Below are positions 33,056 through 41,285 of a stretch of DNA of 64,000 bases, piece after piece. The DNA lies in assembly GCF_003323735.1 (NCBI RefSeq), contig NZ_QOIM01000032.1, forward strand, positions 124,001 to 188,000. The letters run 5' to 3'. The stretch comes from Streptomyces reniochalinae (GTDB lineage: Bacteria > Actinomycetota > Actinomycetes > Streptomycetales > Streptomycetaceae). The stretch's first letter is position 1. Every line of letters starts with the position of its first letter. Position numbers and translations under genes: made by a program. The notes below the pieces were generated by a model. That model worked only from the letters and a program-made list of their open reading frames with translations. It did no database searches and was not told where the DNA came from.

Positions 33056-34606
33056 TCACGATCCCACATGCCCGAATGCGGGTTCGATGGCCCCCTTGTA
33101 CTTCTTCTCGATGAACTCCTCGACCTGCGGGGAGTTGAGCAGCTTGGCGAGCTTCCTGATCCGCGGGTCGTCCTGGTCGCCGTCCTTGACCGCGAGGAAG
33201 TTCGCGTACGGGTTGCCCGCGACCTTCTCCGCCGCCAGCGCGTCCTTGGCCGGGTTGAGGTCGGCGTCGACCGCGTAGTTGCCGTTGACGACGGCGGCGT
33301 CCACGTCGTCGAGGGCGCGCGGGACCGCTGCCGCCTCCAGCTCCTTGAACGTGAGCCCCTTCTTGTCCGCGATGTCGCCCAGGGTGGCCTCCTGGCCCGC
33401 ACCCGGCTTCAGCTCGATGAGGCCGTGCTTGGCCAGCAGGTGCAGGGCGCGTCCCTCGTTGGTGGAGTCGTTGGGGACGGCGACGGTGTCGCCGGAGCCC
33501 AGGCCCCCCAGGCTGTCCACCTTCTTGGAGTAGAGGCCCAGCGGCTCCAGCTCGACGTCGACGACCGGCACGATGTGCGTGCCGTTCTTCTTGTTGAAGT
33601 CGTCCAGGTACGGCTTGTGCTGGAAGAAGTTGGCGTCGACCTCGCCGGACTCGGTGGCCGTGTTCGGCACGACGTAGTCGTTGAACTTGCGGATGTCGAG
33701 GTCGATCCCCTCCTTCTCGGCGAGGTTCTTCTCGACGTACTCCAGGATCTCGGCGTGCGGCGTGGGGGACGCGGCGATTTTGAGCGTCTGCTTGTCGCCT
33801 CCGCTCTGGCCGATGCCGTAGCCGATCAGCGCGAGCGGCAGGACGACGGCGGCGGCGAGTGCCACGGTGCGGCCGCGGCCGAGGCGGGCGAGCCGCTTGC
33901 CGGCGCCGCCGTCCGCGGTGGAGCCGCCCCGGCCGGAGGCAGAACCGCCCCGGCCCGAGGCCAGCAGACGCACGGCCGCGTCGCCGATGATCTGGACGGC
34001 CGTGACGATGACGATCAGCGCGACCACCGTGGCGATCATGACGCTGGTCTCGAAGCGCTGGTAGCCGTACTGCACGGCCACCGAGCCCAGTCCGCCGCCG
34101 CCGACGGTGCCGGCCATCGCCGAGTACCCGATCAGCACGATGACCGTCGTCGTCAACCCGGCGACCAGGGACGGCAGAGCCTGCGGAAGCAGCGCCTTGA
34201 AGACGACGGTGGGGGTGCCGCCGCCCATCGCCTGGACGGCCTCCACCAGGCCGCGGTCCACCTCGCGGATCGCTGTCTCCACCAGCCGTGCGAAGAAGGG
34301 GATCGCGCCGATGGCGAGCGGTACGACGGCCGCCGTGGAGCCGACGGACTGGCCGACGACGAAGCGGGTGAAGGGGATGAGGGCGATCAGCAGGATGATG
34401 AAGGGCAGCGATCTGCCGACGTTCACCACCGCGCCGACGACCTTGTTGACCAGCGCGTTGTGCAGCATCCCGCCCCTGTCGGTCAGGACGAGGAGCACAC
34501 CGATGGGCAGCCCGCCCACCAGCGCGATCAGCGTCGACCAGCCGACCATGTAGAGGGTGTCCCAGAACCCCTGGAACAGCAGCGGCTGTATCTCGGACCA
34601 GCTCAC
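33056..34606 (-). CDS. MetI-MetQ fusion: methionine ABC permease joined to its substrate-binding protein
   Basis: 516 residues in one frame from a GTG overlapping the metN stop (GTGA), with AAGGAGGGTG upstream. Residues about 1-220 are MetI permease with the cytoplasmic coupling loop (EAVQAMGGGTPTVVFKALLP). A Gly/Ser linker (about 222-242) and one added membrane helix (about 246-265, VALAAAVVLPLALIGYGIG) follow. Residues about 275-516 are a complete NlpA/MetQ binding protein (KIAASPTPHAEILEYV, NFFQHKPYLDDFN, VPNDSTNEGRALHLL). There is no lipobox cysteine and no in-frame stop between the parts, so the binding domain would be tethered outside by its helix. GTG codons at the helix start leave separate initiation possible. 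Confidence 0.88.
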   Translation of the reverse strand: MSWSEIQPLLFQGFWDTLYMVGWSTLIALVGGLPIGVLLVLTDRGGMLHNALVNKVVGAVVNVGRSLPFIILLIALIPFTRFVVGQSVGSTAAVVPLAIGAIPFFARLVETAIREVDRGLVEAVQAMGGGTPTVVFKALLPQALPSLVAGLTTTVIVLIGYSAMAGTVGGGGLGSVAVQYGYQRFETSVMIATVVALIVIVTAVQIIGDAAVRLLASGRGGSASGRGGSTADGGAGKRLARLGRGRTVALAAAVVLPLALIGYGIGQSGGDKQTLKIAASPTPHAEILEYVEKNLAEKEGIDLDIRKFNDYVVPNTATESGEVDANFFQHKPYLDDFNKKNGTHIVPVVDVELEPLGLYSKKVDSLGGLGSGDTVAVPNDSTNEGRALHLLAKHGLIELKPGAGQEATLGDIADKKGLTFKELEAAAVPRALDDVDAAVVNGNYAVDADLNPAKDALAAEKVAGNPYANFLAVKDGDQDDPRIRKLAKLLNSPQVEEFIEKKYKGAIEPAFGHVGS

Positions 34607-35664
34607 TTGGCACCCTCCTTGACGAGTCCTGCGTTGTCCTGGGGCTCCGCCGCGACGGGCGCGACGTCCGCGACGTCCACCGTCAGCCCCTGCTCGCGCA
34701 GGAATCCGATCGGCACGACGTTGTCGTCGAAGCTGCCGGGCAGCTCGATGCGCATCCGCCCGACCTGCTTGCCCGCGACGGTGTCCATGGCGGCGCCGAG
34801 GATGGAGATGTCCACGTTGTAGGTACGCGACAGCTTGGAGATCACCGGCTCGGTGGTGGTCTCGCCGTGGAAGGTGACGTCCACGACCGTGCGGTCGTCG
34901 GCCGAGGGGGTGCCGCCGACGGGGAAGAGTTCGCGCGCCAGCTCGGAGCCCGGGGTGGCCAGCAGCTCGGGGACCGTGCCCGACTCGGTGATCCGCCCGG
35001 ACTTCATCAGGGCCGCCGAGTCGCAGACCGCCTTGACGACCTCCATCTCGTGGGTGATCAGCAGGACGGTCAGGCCCAGTTGCTCCTTGAGGTCGCGCAG
35101 CAGTTGCAGGACGGAGCGGGTGGTCTCGGGGTCGAGCGCGGAGGTCGCCTCGTCGGACAGCAGCACCTTGGGGTCGCCTGCCAGCGCCCTGGCGATGCCG
35201 ACGCGCTGCTTCTGGCCGCCGGACAGCTGCGCGGGATGGGCCCTGGCGTGATCGCCGAGGCCGACCAGTTCGAGCAGCTCGTGGGCCTTGCGGGTGCGCT
35301 CGTGTCCTGAGTGGCCGAGGATCTCCAGCGGCAGTTCGACGTTGCCGAGCACGGTGCGCGACGACAGCAGGTTGAAGTGCTGGAAGACCATGCCGATGCG
35401 GGCCCGCGCCCTGCGGAGCTCCTTGCCGGCCCGCTTGCCGCTGCCGGCGAGCGCGGTCAGCTCCTGCCCGTCGACGGTGACGGTGCCCGAGGACGGGCGC
35501 TCCAGGAGGTTGACGCAGCGGATCAGCGAGGACTTCCCGGCGCCGCTCTGGCCGACGACGCCGAAGACCTCGCCCTCGCCTACGTGGAGATCCACGCCGT
35601 CCAGTGCGGTGACCTCGCGGCCAGGGGTGCGGTAGACCTTCGTGAGGTCCTTTGTCGTGATCAC
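34603..35664 (-). CDS. metN: Methionine ABC transporter ATP-binding protein
   Basis: 353 residues. Walker A GQSGAGKSS (38-46), Q-loop MVFQHFNLL, signature LSGGQKQR (about 147-154), Walker B VLLSDEATSALD and switch H in LLITHEM. The C-terminal about 80 residues (TEPVISKLSRTYNVDISILG) form the NIL domain that binds methionine and inhibits transport in MetN proteins. It is first in a two-gene operon with the fused permease/binding protein, and is preceded by a 435-bp leader region. Confidence 0.95.
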   Translation of the reverse strand: MITTKDLTKVYRTPGREVTALDGVDLHVGEGEVFGVVGQSGAGKSSLIRCVNLLERPSSGTVTVDGQELTALAGSGKRAGKELRRARARIGMVFQHFNLLSSRTVLGNVELPLEILGHSGHERTRKAHELLELVGLGDHARAHPAQLSGGQKQRVGIARALAGDPKVLLSDEATSALDPETTRSVLQLLRDLKEQLGLTVLLITHEMEVVKAVCDSAALMKSGRITESGTVPELLATPGSELARELFPVGGTPSADDRTVVDVTFHGETTTEPVISKLSRTYNVDISILGAAMDTVAGKQVGRMRIELPGSFDDNVVPIGFLREQGLTVDVADVAPVAAEPQDNAGLVKEGAK

Positions 35665-36099
35665 AGAAACATCCGTGGGTGTCGGTGGGGTGAGCGCTTG
35701 GGTGGGTGGCGTCCGGGAGCGCGCGGCGGTCCGCGCACACGGGCAGAGCTCCCGCGGCCGCGGCGGTGCGGCGTGCGGGCACGGGGGACCGCGGTGCGGT
35801 GGAGGTGGCTCTGCCGGCGGGCGGGGCGCGCGGGCTCGTGACTCGCTTCGGGGCGCGAGTCGCCTCGGTCAGCTCAGGCGGGGGCCCTCAGCGGGCACAC
35901 ATTCGCCGCGCGGTGGGCGGCGTACAGGCCCGCGCGCGCAGACAACGAGCACCGGGCGCCCAGGTCGCCTCGGTCGCAGAAGTGCGGCAGCTCGTCGTGT
36001 TCATGGTGCTCAGTAAACCAGACGGGGCGGTCGCGGCGGAGGGCGCTGTCCGAATGCCGGACGCCGTCGTGGACACCACCCGCCGATGCCCGCACCCCT
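35665..36099. other. 435-bp leader region upstream of metN
   Basis: No full-length gene. On the minus strand it holds a short Cys-rich ORF (35888-36004) and several inverted repeats: GAGCACC/GGTGCTC (36005-36011 with 35947-35953), GACTCGC/GCGAGTC (35840-35861) and GGCAGAGC/GCTCTGCC (35742-35749 with 35808-35815). SAM-I, SAM-II and SAM-IV core sequences were looked for by eye and not found. Confidence 0.6.
35888..36004 (-). CDS. Possible leader peptide upstream of metN
   Basis: 38 codons, MNTTSCRTSATEAT... with four Cys codons, three of them in the last 18 residues (ARCLRARACTPPTARRMCAR). A TTTACT hexamer ends seven nt before the ATG, which would place the transcript start at or next to it, giving a leaderless message as is common for Streptomyces leader peptides. 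The role is inferred only from position ahead of a sulfur-amino-acid transporter and the hairpins that follow. It may be chance: Cys is not rare in shadow frames of this G+C content. Confidence 0.3.
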   Translation of the reverse strand: MNTTSCRTSATEATWAPGARCLRARACTPPTARRMCAR

Positions 36100-36753
36100 T
36101 CAGTCCTCTGCGACGACCGTCACACCCTCTTCCGTGACCTGCGCGGCCACCGAAGCAAGGTCCTCCACCACGACGTCGGCCACCAGCTCCTCGCGCGCGT
36201 GGGTTGTGGCCAAGCCCACGGTCCGCATGCCCGCGCCGCGGCCCGCCGTCAGCCCCGCGGGGGCGTCCTCGAAGACCACGCAGCGGGCCGGGTCAGCGCC
36301 CAGCTTCCTGGCCGCCAGCAGGTACGGCTCCGGGTGCGGCTTGCCGCGCGTGATGTCGTCGGCGGCGATGACCAGCGGCGCCTCGATCCCGACGGCCCCA
36401 AGCCGCGCCTCCGCCAGCTCCCGGGTGGCCGAGGTGACCACGGCCCAGCTCCCGGGGGGCAGCGAGGCCAGCAGCTCGACGGTGCCGGGCAGCGCCACCA
36501 CCCCGCCGCGGCTCACGTCCTCGACCTCCAGCCGCTCGATGCGGGCCAGCGCCTCCGGCACGCGCTCGGCCGGCAGCAGGTCGCCGACGATGTCGGCGGC
36601 GGGCCTCCCGTGCAGCTCGACGGCGGCGAAGTCCTCCGCGCTGATCCCGTACTCGCGCGCCCACGCGGTCCAGCACCGCTGGACGGACTCCATGGAGGAG
36701 AGGAGGGTGCCGTCGTTGTCGAACAGCAGGGTCGTGGGGGCTTCGCACTTCAT
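36100..36753 (-). CDS. HAD-superfamily (subfamily IA) phosphatase
   Basis: 217 residues from MKCEAPTTLLFDNDG. HAD motifs: FDNDGTLL (nucleophile and acid Asp, about 11-18), VVTSAT for the motif 2 Ser/Thr, GKPHPEPYLLAARKLG with the motif 3 lysine, and CVVFEDAPAGLTAG with motif 4 acids. The four-helix cap carries the ELHGRPAADIV specificity segment, which resembles sugar-phosphate phosphatases such as those acting on hexitol or glycerol phosphates. The exact substrate is not decidable. An upstream in-frame extension lacks a ribosome-binding site. Confidence 0.88.
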   Translation of the reverse strand: MKCEAPTTLLFDNDGTLLSSMESVQRCWTAWAREYGISAEDFAAVELHGRPAADIVGDLLPAERVPEALARIERLEVEDVSRGGVVALPGTVELLASLPPGSWAVVTSATRELAEARLGAVGIEAPLVIAADDITRGKPHPEPYLLAARKLGADPARCVVFEDAPAGLTAGRGAGMRTVGLATTHAREELVADVVVEDLASVAAQVTEEGVTVVAED

Positions 36754-36823
36754 GCCGGGCAGCGTACGGGGGGCCTCGGGGGCGCGCGTCGGCGGGCCCG
36801 TGCGCCCTTCTAGACTCCTGAGC

Positions 36824-37195
36824 ATGCTCACCCCGCTCACCGTCACGCTGGCCGTGGCCGCGCTCGCGCTGGCCGCGTGGTGCGGCTGGGCGGCCTACCG
36901 CGACCAGCCGACCAAGGACTGGCACTTCATCGGCATGGCCGTGGTGACCGTGCTCGCCCTGGTCCAGCTGGTGGTCGGGGTCGTCCAGCTCGCGCAGGGA
37001 CGGGACCCGGCGGACGGCGCGGTGATCTTCGTCTCGTATCTGGTCGGCGTCCTGGCGTGCGTGCCCGTGGTGGGGCTCGTCTCGCTGACCGAGCGCACCA
37101 AGTGGGGTTCACTGACCGTCGTCGCCGGAGCCGTCGTCCTCGCGGTGCTCCAGGTGCGGCTCTACGACATCTGGGGAGGCGGCACCGGTGCCTGA
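36824..37195 (+). CDS. Small four-helix membrane protein
   Basis: 123 residues beginning MLTPLTVTLAVAALALAAW. Four hydrophobic helices are readable (about 5-23, 36-58, 67-87, 97-116). It overlaps the next gene by 8 bp and the two are surely co-translated. No family motif is recognised. It lies divergent from the HAD phosphatase gene with 70 bp between starts. Confidence 0.78.
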   Translation: MLTPLTVTLAVAALALAAWCGWAAYRDQPTKDWHFIGMAVVTVLALVQLVVGVVQLAQGRDPADGAVIFVSYLVGVLACVPVVGLVSLTERTKWGSLTVVAGAVVLAVLQVRLYDIWGGGTGA

Positions 37196-37637
37196 ACCGA
37201 CGACCACGAAGAGCGCTCCCTCGCCCGGGCGCGCGGGCCGCATCAACACCGGCCCCGGCAAGCTGCTGGTCACGCTGTACGGGATCTTCACGGTGGGCGC
37301 CGCCTCGCGCTCCCTCGTCCAGCTGACGACGCGCTTCGAGGAGGCGCCGCTCGCCTACGTCCTCTCGGCCGTCGCCGCCGTGGTGTACGCCTTCATCACG
37401 CTCTCCCTCGTCCGCGGCGGTGAGGGTGCCCGCAAGGCCGCGCTCACCTGCTGCGGTCTCGAACTGCTGGGCGTGCTCGCCGTCGGCACCTGGACGCTGG
37501 TGGAGCCGTCCGCCTTCCCCGACGCCACCGTCTGGTCCGACTACGGGATGGGCTACCTGTTCATCCCGGTAGCCCTCCCGCTGACGGGCCTGTGGTGGCT
37601 GCGACGCGGCCACCGCGAGCAGGCCGCGGCCCACTGA
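37188..37637 (+). CDS. Conserved four-helix membrane protein
   Basis: 149 residues from a GTG inside the end of the previous gene. After a polar N terminus (1-24) there are about four hydrophobic helices, the last (LFIPVALPLTGLWWLRR) ending in a His/Arg-rich tail. The pairing with the upstream small membrane protein suggests a two-component membrane complex. Function unknown. It is followed by a dispersed intergenic repeat. Confidence 0.8.
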   Translation: MPEPTTTKSAPSPGRAGRINTGPGKLLVTLYGIFTVGAASRSLVQLTTRFEEAPLAYVLSAVAAVVYAFITLSLVRGGEGARKAALTCCGLELLGVLAVGTWTLVEPSAFPDATVWSDYGMGYLFIPVALPLTGLWWLRRGHREQAAAH

Positions 37638-37650
37638 CGGGCGGCGCCCC

Positions 37651-37710
37651 CGTCCCGAAGGGGCACGGGGAACAGCGCGCCGAGCCACAACCGGCCCGCG
37701 GTCGGCACAC
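37651..37710 (-). repeat. Dispersed intergenic repeat, copy 1 (reverse orientation)
   Basis: 60 bp that, read on the minus strand, align without gaps to 41286-41345 on the plus strand at 49 of 60 positions by hand count. Shared core: TCGGCGCGC, GTTCCCCG and GCCCCTTCGG. It lies between convergent genes. Confidence 0.7.
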
Positions 37711-37756
37711 GACGGCCGGTGGCGCCCCTTGGGGCCGGATCAGCCGCAGGAGAACG

Positions 37757-38245
37757 CTAGGCGCTCTTCGCGTACTCCGCCGCGTCCTTCTGCAACGCGA
37801 CCAGCGTCACCTGGCGGTCCCGCTCGGTGCCGACGGGGGCGTAACCGCTGCGCCGGTACAGCCGCAGGTTGCCCTCGCTGCGGCTGCCGGTCACCAGGTG
37901 GTACCGCTTGGCGGCGTACTCCGCGGTCAGCCGGGACTCGACCGCGGCCAGCAGCCGTCCGCCCAGGCCGTGGCCCTGGAGGCGGGGGTGGACGCACAGC
38001 CGGCCGATCCGCGCCGTGCCCTCGGTGTCGACCCGGCCGCGGACCGAGCCGACGACCTCGTCACCGAGGCGGGCCACCATCACGCACCCCTGCGCGAGTT
38101 CCGTACGCAGGTCGTCCACCGTCTGGACGAGCGGTTCGATGCGGTAGTCGCCGTACAGCGCGGCCTCGGTCTGGAAGCAGAGGTACTGCAGTTTCAGTAT
38201 CTGTTCGACGTCCCGCTCGTCCGCCGCAGAGATGGTCACGCTCAT
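37757..38245 (-). CDS. GNAT acetyltransferase, translationally coupled to a sigma-like factor
   Basis: 162 residues from the ATG that overlaps the upstream stop as ATGA (an ATG two codons earlier is also present). Typical GNAT core: IGRLCVHPRLQGHGLGGRLL and LVTGSRSEGNLRLYRRSGY. Substrate unknown. The overlap with the sigma-like gene implies joint expression and possibly joint function. Confidence 0.86.
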   Translation of the reverse strand: MSVTISAADERDVEQILKLQYLCFQTEAALYGDYRIEPLVQTVDDLRTELAQGCVMVARLGDEVVGSVRGRVDTEGTARIGRLCVHPRLQGHGLGGRLLAAVESRLTAEYAAKRYHLVTGSRSEGNLRLYRRSGYAPVGTERDRQVTLVALQKDAAEYAKSA

Positions 38246-38925
38246 GCCCATGTGCGCATGCCTCCCCAAGTTGTGTGCGCACGGGCACGCGGATGTGAGG
38301 GTGCCGCGCCCGTGCTGTCTGCCCTGGTGACGCTGGTTTCCTCTCGCACCCTTCCCCTGAGGCCGGGTGGTGGAACCTGTGCCGCGAGCATTCTGCGCAG
38401 GCATTCCAGACAGCGGGAACGCAGCGGCCCCACGGCGCCCTGTGAGATTCCCAACTCGCGGGCGATTTGGGCGTATGTGGGCTCCACGCCCGACAGCAGC
38501 GCCCGCAGCACGGCGGGGCAGCGTCCTGGCAGCCTGGCGACCGCTCCGCTCAGCTCACGGCGGCTCTCCGCGCTCAGCAGCGGTGCCTCCGCCTCGCTGG
38601 CCGGGTCGTCGCGCCCGTCCGCGGCGGTGACCCGGCGCTGCGGCGGCACGCGGTGCGGCGGGAGCGCGGCGCCCTGCGGCACCTCGCGGCGCTGGCGGGC
38701 CCGCACGGACCGGGCCTCGGCGCTCACCGCCTCGCGCAGCCAGGCGCCGGGTTCGGCGGGCGGCCCGCTCTCGCGGGTCCTCAGCAGCCAGCGCAGCCAC
38801 ACGCCCTGACGCAGGTCGGCGGCCTCGGCACCGGGGAGCGCCGCCGCCTCGGCCGCGCACTCGGCGTCCAGCAGTGCGCGCAACCTCGGCTGGAGCAGGG
38901 AGGGTTCAAGGGAGGGCTGGGTCAT
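38242..38925 (-). CDS. Sigma-70 family-like factor
   Basis: 227 residues from MTQPSLEPSLLQPR. An N-terminal region shows remnants of sigma region 2 (ADLRQGVWLRWLLR, PGAWLREAVSAEARSVRAR). The C-terminal half has a clear region 4 helix-turn-helix (LPGRCPAVLRALLSG, PTYAQIARELGISQGAVGP, LRSRCLECLRRML). A Pro/Arg-rich tail of about 40 residues follows. There is no anti-sigma gene next to it; instead it is fused by an ATGA overlap to a GNAT gene. The region 2 match is weak enough that it may not act as a conventional sigma factor. Confidence 0.72.
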   Translation of the reverse strand: MTQPSLEPSLLQPRLRALLDAECAAEAAALPGAEAADLRQGVWLRWLLRTRESGPPAEPGAWLREAVSAEARSVRARQRREVPQGAALPPHRVPPQRRVTAADGRDDPASEAEAPLLSAESRRELSGAVARLPGRCPAVLRALLSGVEPTYAQIARELGISQGAVGPLRSRCLECLRRMLAAQVPPPGLRGRVREETSVTRADSTGAAPSHPRARAHTTWGGMRTWA

Positions 38926-38938
38926 ACGCCGCTGCACG

Positions 38939-38976
38939 CGCGCCGCCCGCCCCGCGGTTGCGGGACGGGCGGCGCG
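38939..38976 (-). terminator. Terminator of the glycerophosphodiesterase gene
   Basis: 17-bp stem (left arm CGCGCCGCCCGCCCCGC) with one mismatch and loop GGTT, 78 bp beyond the stop at 39054. Confidence 0.8.
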
Positions 38977-39053
38977 TCACTCGTTCGGTGTGGATCTTTC
39001 GCGTACCCCGCCACGGGAGGCTCCCGGCTGCGGGCTTCCGTGGCGTGACGTGC

Positions 39054-40229
39054 TCAGCCGTCGTCGCGGAAGTCCGCGGCCGCCAGCAGCGCGGTGTCGC
39101 AGTTGTCGGAGAAGAGGCCGTCGATGCCGGTGGCGAAGTACCGCTTGAAGACTCCGAAGGCGTCACCGTAGGCGTTCGGGTCGTCGCCCTTGCGGAAGTC
39201 GGCGGGCAGGAAGGTGTTCTCGTTGCGCACGGTGTACGGGTGCAGTACCAGCCGCTGCGCGTGCGCGTCCCGCACCAGGTCCGTGGGGTCGCCGAGTGTG
39301 CCGTCCTCGTTGCGGGGGATGACCAGCTCCAGAGTGGGTCCGATGCCCTGGGCGAAGTCCGCGATCCACCTCAGGCCCTCGGGCTCGACCAGGTCGGCGA
39401 CGGTACGCGGGTCGTTCGCCTCCACGAAGTCCCAGGGCCGCGAGTCGAGGCCCGACAGCAGTACGACGCCGGGGCAGTCCACCAGCTTGCTCAGCGTCCG
39501 GATGCTGCTCGGCTCGAAGGACTGCACGAAGTTCGGCGAGTGCGCCTTGTGCCGCCCGTAGCGGCGCAGCAGCCTGGCGAGCGGCTTCTCCAGCCCCAGG
39601 CCCAGCTCGCGGAAGTAGGTGGGGTGCTTGGTCTCGATGTGGAGCCATACGCGGCGGCCGCCGCGGCGGCTCTGCTCCTCGGCCCAGTCCAGCACCTCCT
39701 CGAAGGTGGGCACCTCCCAGTGGCCGTCGTAGAGGGTGTTGTGCTGGCGCGTCTGCGGGATGCGCTCCTTCGCCCGGAGCGTCTTGAGCTCCTTGAGGGT
39801 GAAGTCCTCGGTGAACCAGCCGGTGAGCTTCTGGCCGTCCACCGTCTTGGTGGCCTTGCGGGAGGCGAACTCGGGGTGGTCGGCCACGTCGGTGGTGGCG
39901 GTGATGTCGTTCTCGTGCCGGCACACCAGGTGCCCGTCCTTGGTGGGGACCAGGTCCTGCTCGATGATGTCGGCGCCCATGTCGAGGGCGAGCTGGTAGG
40001 AGCCCAGGGTGTGCTCGGGGCGGTAGCCGCTGGTGCCGCGGTGCGCGATGACACAGGGGGTGGGCAGCTCGTGGCGTCCGCCCCCGCCCCCGCGCCCCGT
40101 GGTGCGGTCCGCCCGCCGGGGCGCGGCCTGTGCCGTGCCGCCGGCCCCCAGGGTGACCGCGCCCGCCGCGCTCAGCGCCGCTGCCGCTCCGAGCAGGGTT
40201 CTGCGGCCCGGCTGCTGCTCCTGTCCCAT
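39054..40229 (-). CDS. glpQ: Secreted glycerophosphodiester phosphodiesterase (Tat substrate)
   Basis: 391 residues. A twin-arginine signal peptide (GRRTLLGAAAALSAAGA ending near AQA at about 34) is followed by the GDPD TIM barrel: IAHRGTSGYRPEHT (catalytic His and metal Glu region), EQDLVPTKDGHLVCRHE, and a C-terminal FATGIDGLFSDNCD. It hydrolyses deacylated phospholipids to glycerol-3-phosphate outside the cell. Start chosen for GGGAGAG upstream. Streptomyces glpQ genes are often in the PhoP regulon, but I saw no clear PHO box (GTTCACC repeats) in the 308-bp upstream gap. Confidence 0.92.
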   Translation of the reverse strand: MGQEQQPGRRTLLGAAAALSAAGAVTLGAGGTAQAAPRRADRTTGRGGGGGRHELPTPCVIAHRGTSGYRPEHTLGSYQLALDMGADIIEQDLVPTKDGHLVCRHENDITATTDVADHPEFASRKATKTVDGQKLTGWFTEDFTLKELKTLRAKERIPQTRQHNTLYDGHWEVPTFEEVLDWAEEQSRRGGRRVWLHIETKHPTYFRELGLGLEKPLARLLRRYGRHKAHSPNFVQSFEPSSIRTLSKLVDCPGVVLLSGLDSRPWDFVEANDPRTVADLVEPEGLRWIADFAQGIGPTLELVIPRNEDGTLGDPTDLVRDAHAQRLVLHPYTVRNENTFLPADFRKGDDPNAYGDAFGVFKRYFATGIDGLFSDNCDTALLAAADFRDDG

Positions 40230-40537
40230 GCGCTCTCCCAGAAGTCTCCGTGGCGCCGATGTCCGGCCCTGCCACACGTCGGGCTGATCGTAGGACCGGC
40301 TGGACGGCACAGGGGAGACATAAGTGCGAACAGGCGGGAAACACGGATGACCCGAGAAGGCGCGGGGCGGCGCAATACGGGTGCAACCCGTGTCAACTCC
40401 CCGTAAAGGTGCGAGCAACCCGGTGTGCACACCACCCGGGCCTGCGAGTATCGTCCTCGTCTGCGCGTCCGTGCGCAGAACCACACGTCCGTGCGCAGAG
40501 CCGCGCGCACGACCATACCGACTGGGCGGAGGGTCCG
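40230..40537. other. 308-bp divergent promoter region glpQ/plsC
   Basis: No gene. It must carry promoters for both directions. GGCGGAGGG at 40525-40533 is the ribosome-binding site of the acyltransferase. No operator repeat recognised. Confidence 0.55.
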
Positions 40538-41215
40538 TTGTCCCGTTTCCGGCTGATCAAGGCAGTGCTCGGCCCGCTTCTTCGCGTGCTGTTCCGGCCG
40601 AAGATCGAAGGGGCCGACCGGATTCCCGGTTCGGGTCCGGTGATCCTGGCGGGCAACCACCTCACCTTCATCGACTCGATGATCCTGCCGCTGGTCACCA
40701 CCCGCCAGGTCTTCTTCATCGGCAAGGACGAGTACGTCACGGGCAAGAGCCTCAAGGGCCGCATGATGGCGTGGTTCTTCACGGGCTCCGGCATGATCCC
40801 CGTCGACCGGGACGGCGGCCGCGGCGGTGTCGCCGCGCTGATGACCGGCCGCCGCGTGCTGGAGGAGGGCCACCCCTTCGCGATCTACCCGGAGGGCACC
40901 CGCTCCCCCGACGGCCGCCTCTACCGAGGCCGCACCGGCATCGCGCGCCTCGCTCTGATGACGGGCGCGCCGGTCGTGCCGTTCGCGATGATCGGCACGG
41001 ACGCGGTGCAGCCGGGCGGCAAGGGGCTGCCCAGGATCGGCGGCGGCCGCATCAGCGTCCGCTTCGGCGCGCCCCTCGACTTCTCCCGCTACGAGGGCAT
41101 GGACCGCGACCGCTACGTGCTGCGCGCCGTCACCGACGAGGTGATGAGCGAGGTCATGGAGCTGTCGGGACAGGAGTACGTGGACGTCTACGCCACGAAG
41201 GCGAAGGCGGCCTAG
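40538..41215 (+). CDS. plsC: 1-acyl-sn-glycerol-3-phosphate acyltransferase
   Basis: 225 residues from a TTG start, chosen because GGCGGAGGG lies 5-13 bp upstream and the product (LSRFRLIKAVLGPLLRVLF) begins where homologues do. PlsC motifs: NHLTFID (HX4D), GMIPVDRDGG, and FAIYPEGTRSPDG (EGTR block), then a VPFAMIGT segment. It acylates lysophosphatidic acid to phosphatidic acid at the membrane. Several plsC paralogues are usual in Streptomyces. Confidence 0.9.
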   Translation: MSRFRLIKAVLGPLLRVLFRPKIEGADRIPGSGPVILAGNHLTFIDSMILPLVTTRQVFFIGKDEYVTGKSLKGRMMAWFFTGSGMIPVDRDGGRGGVAALMTGRRVLEEGHPFAIYPEGTRSPDGRLYRGRTGIARLALMTGAPVVPFAMIGTDAVQPGGKGLPRIGGGRISVRFGAPLDFSRYEGMDRDRYVLRAVTDEVMSEVMELSGQEYVDVYATKAKAA

Positions 41216-41285
41216 AGCGTTTCTCCTGCGGAGAGCTTTTCTGCGGATCTGTTTCCGCTCCGGTGAGGGGGTGCCCCTGGCCGTG

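Noticed and set aside
35665..36099. SAM riboswitch before metN
   Set aside because: The conserved cores of SAM-I, SAM-II and SAM-IV were not seen; kept only as a possible leader-peptide attenuator.
40230..40537. PHO box upstream of glpQ
   Set aside because: No pair of GTTCACC-like 11-bp direct repeats found in either orientation.
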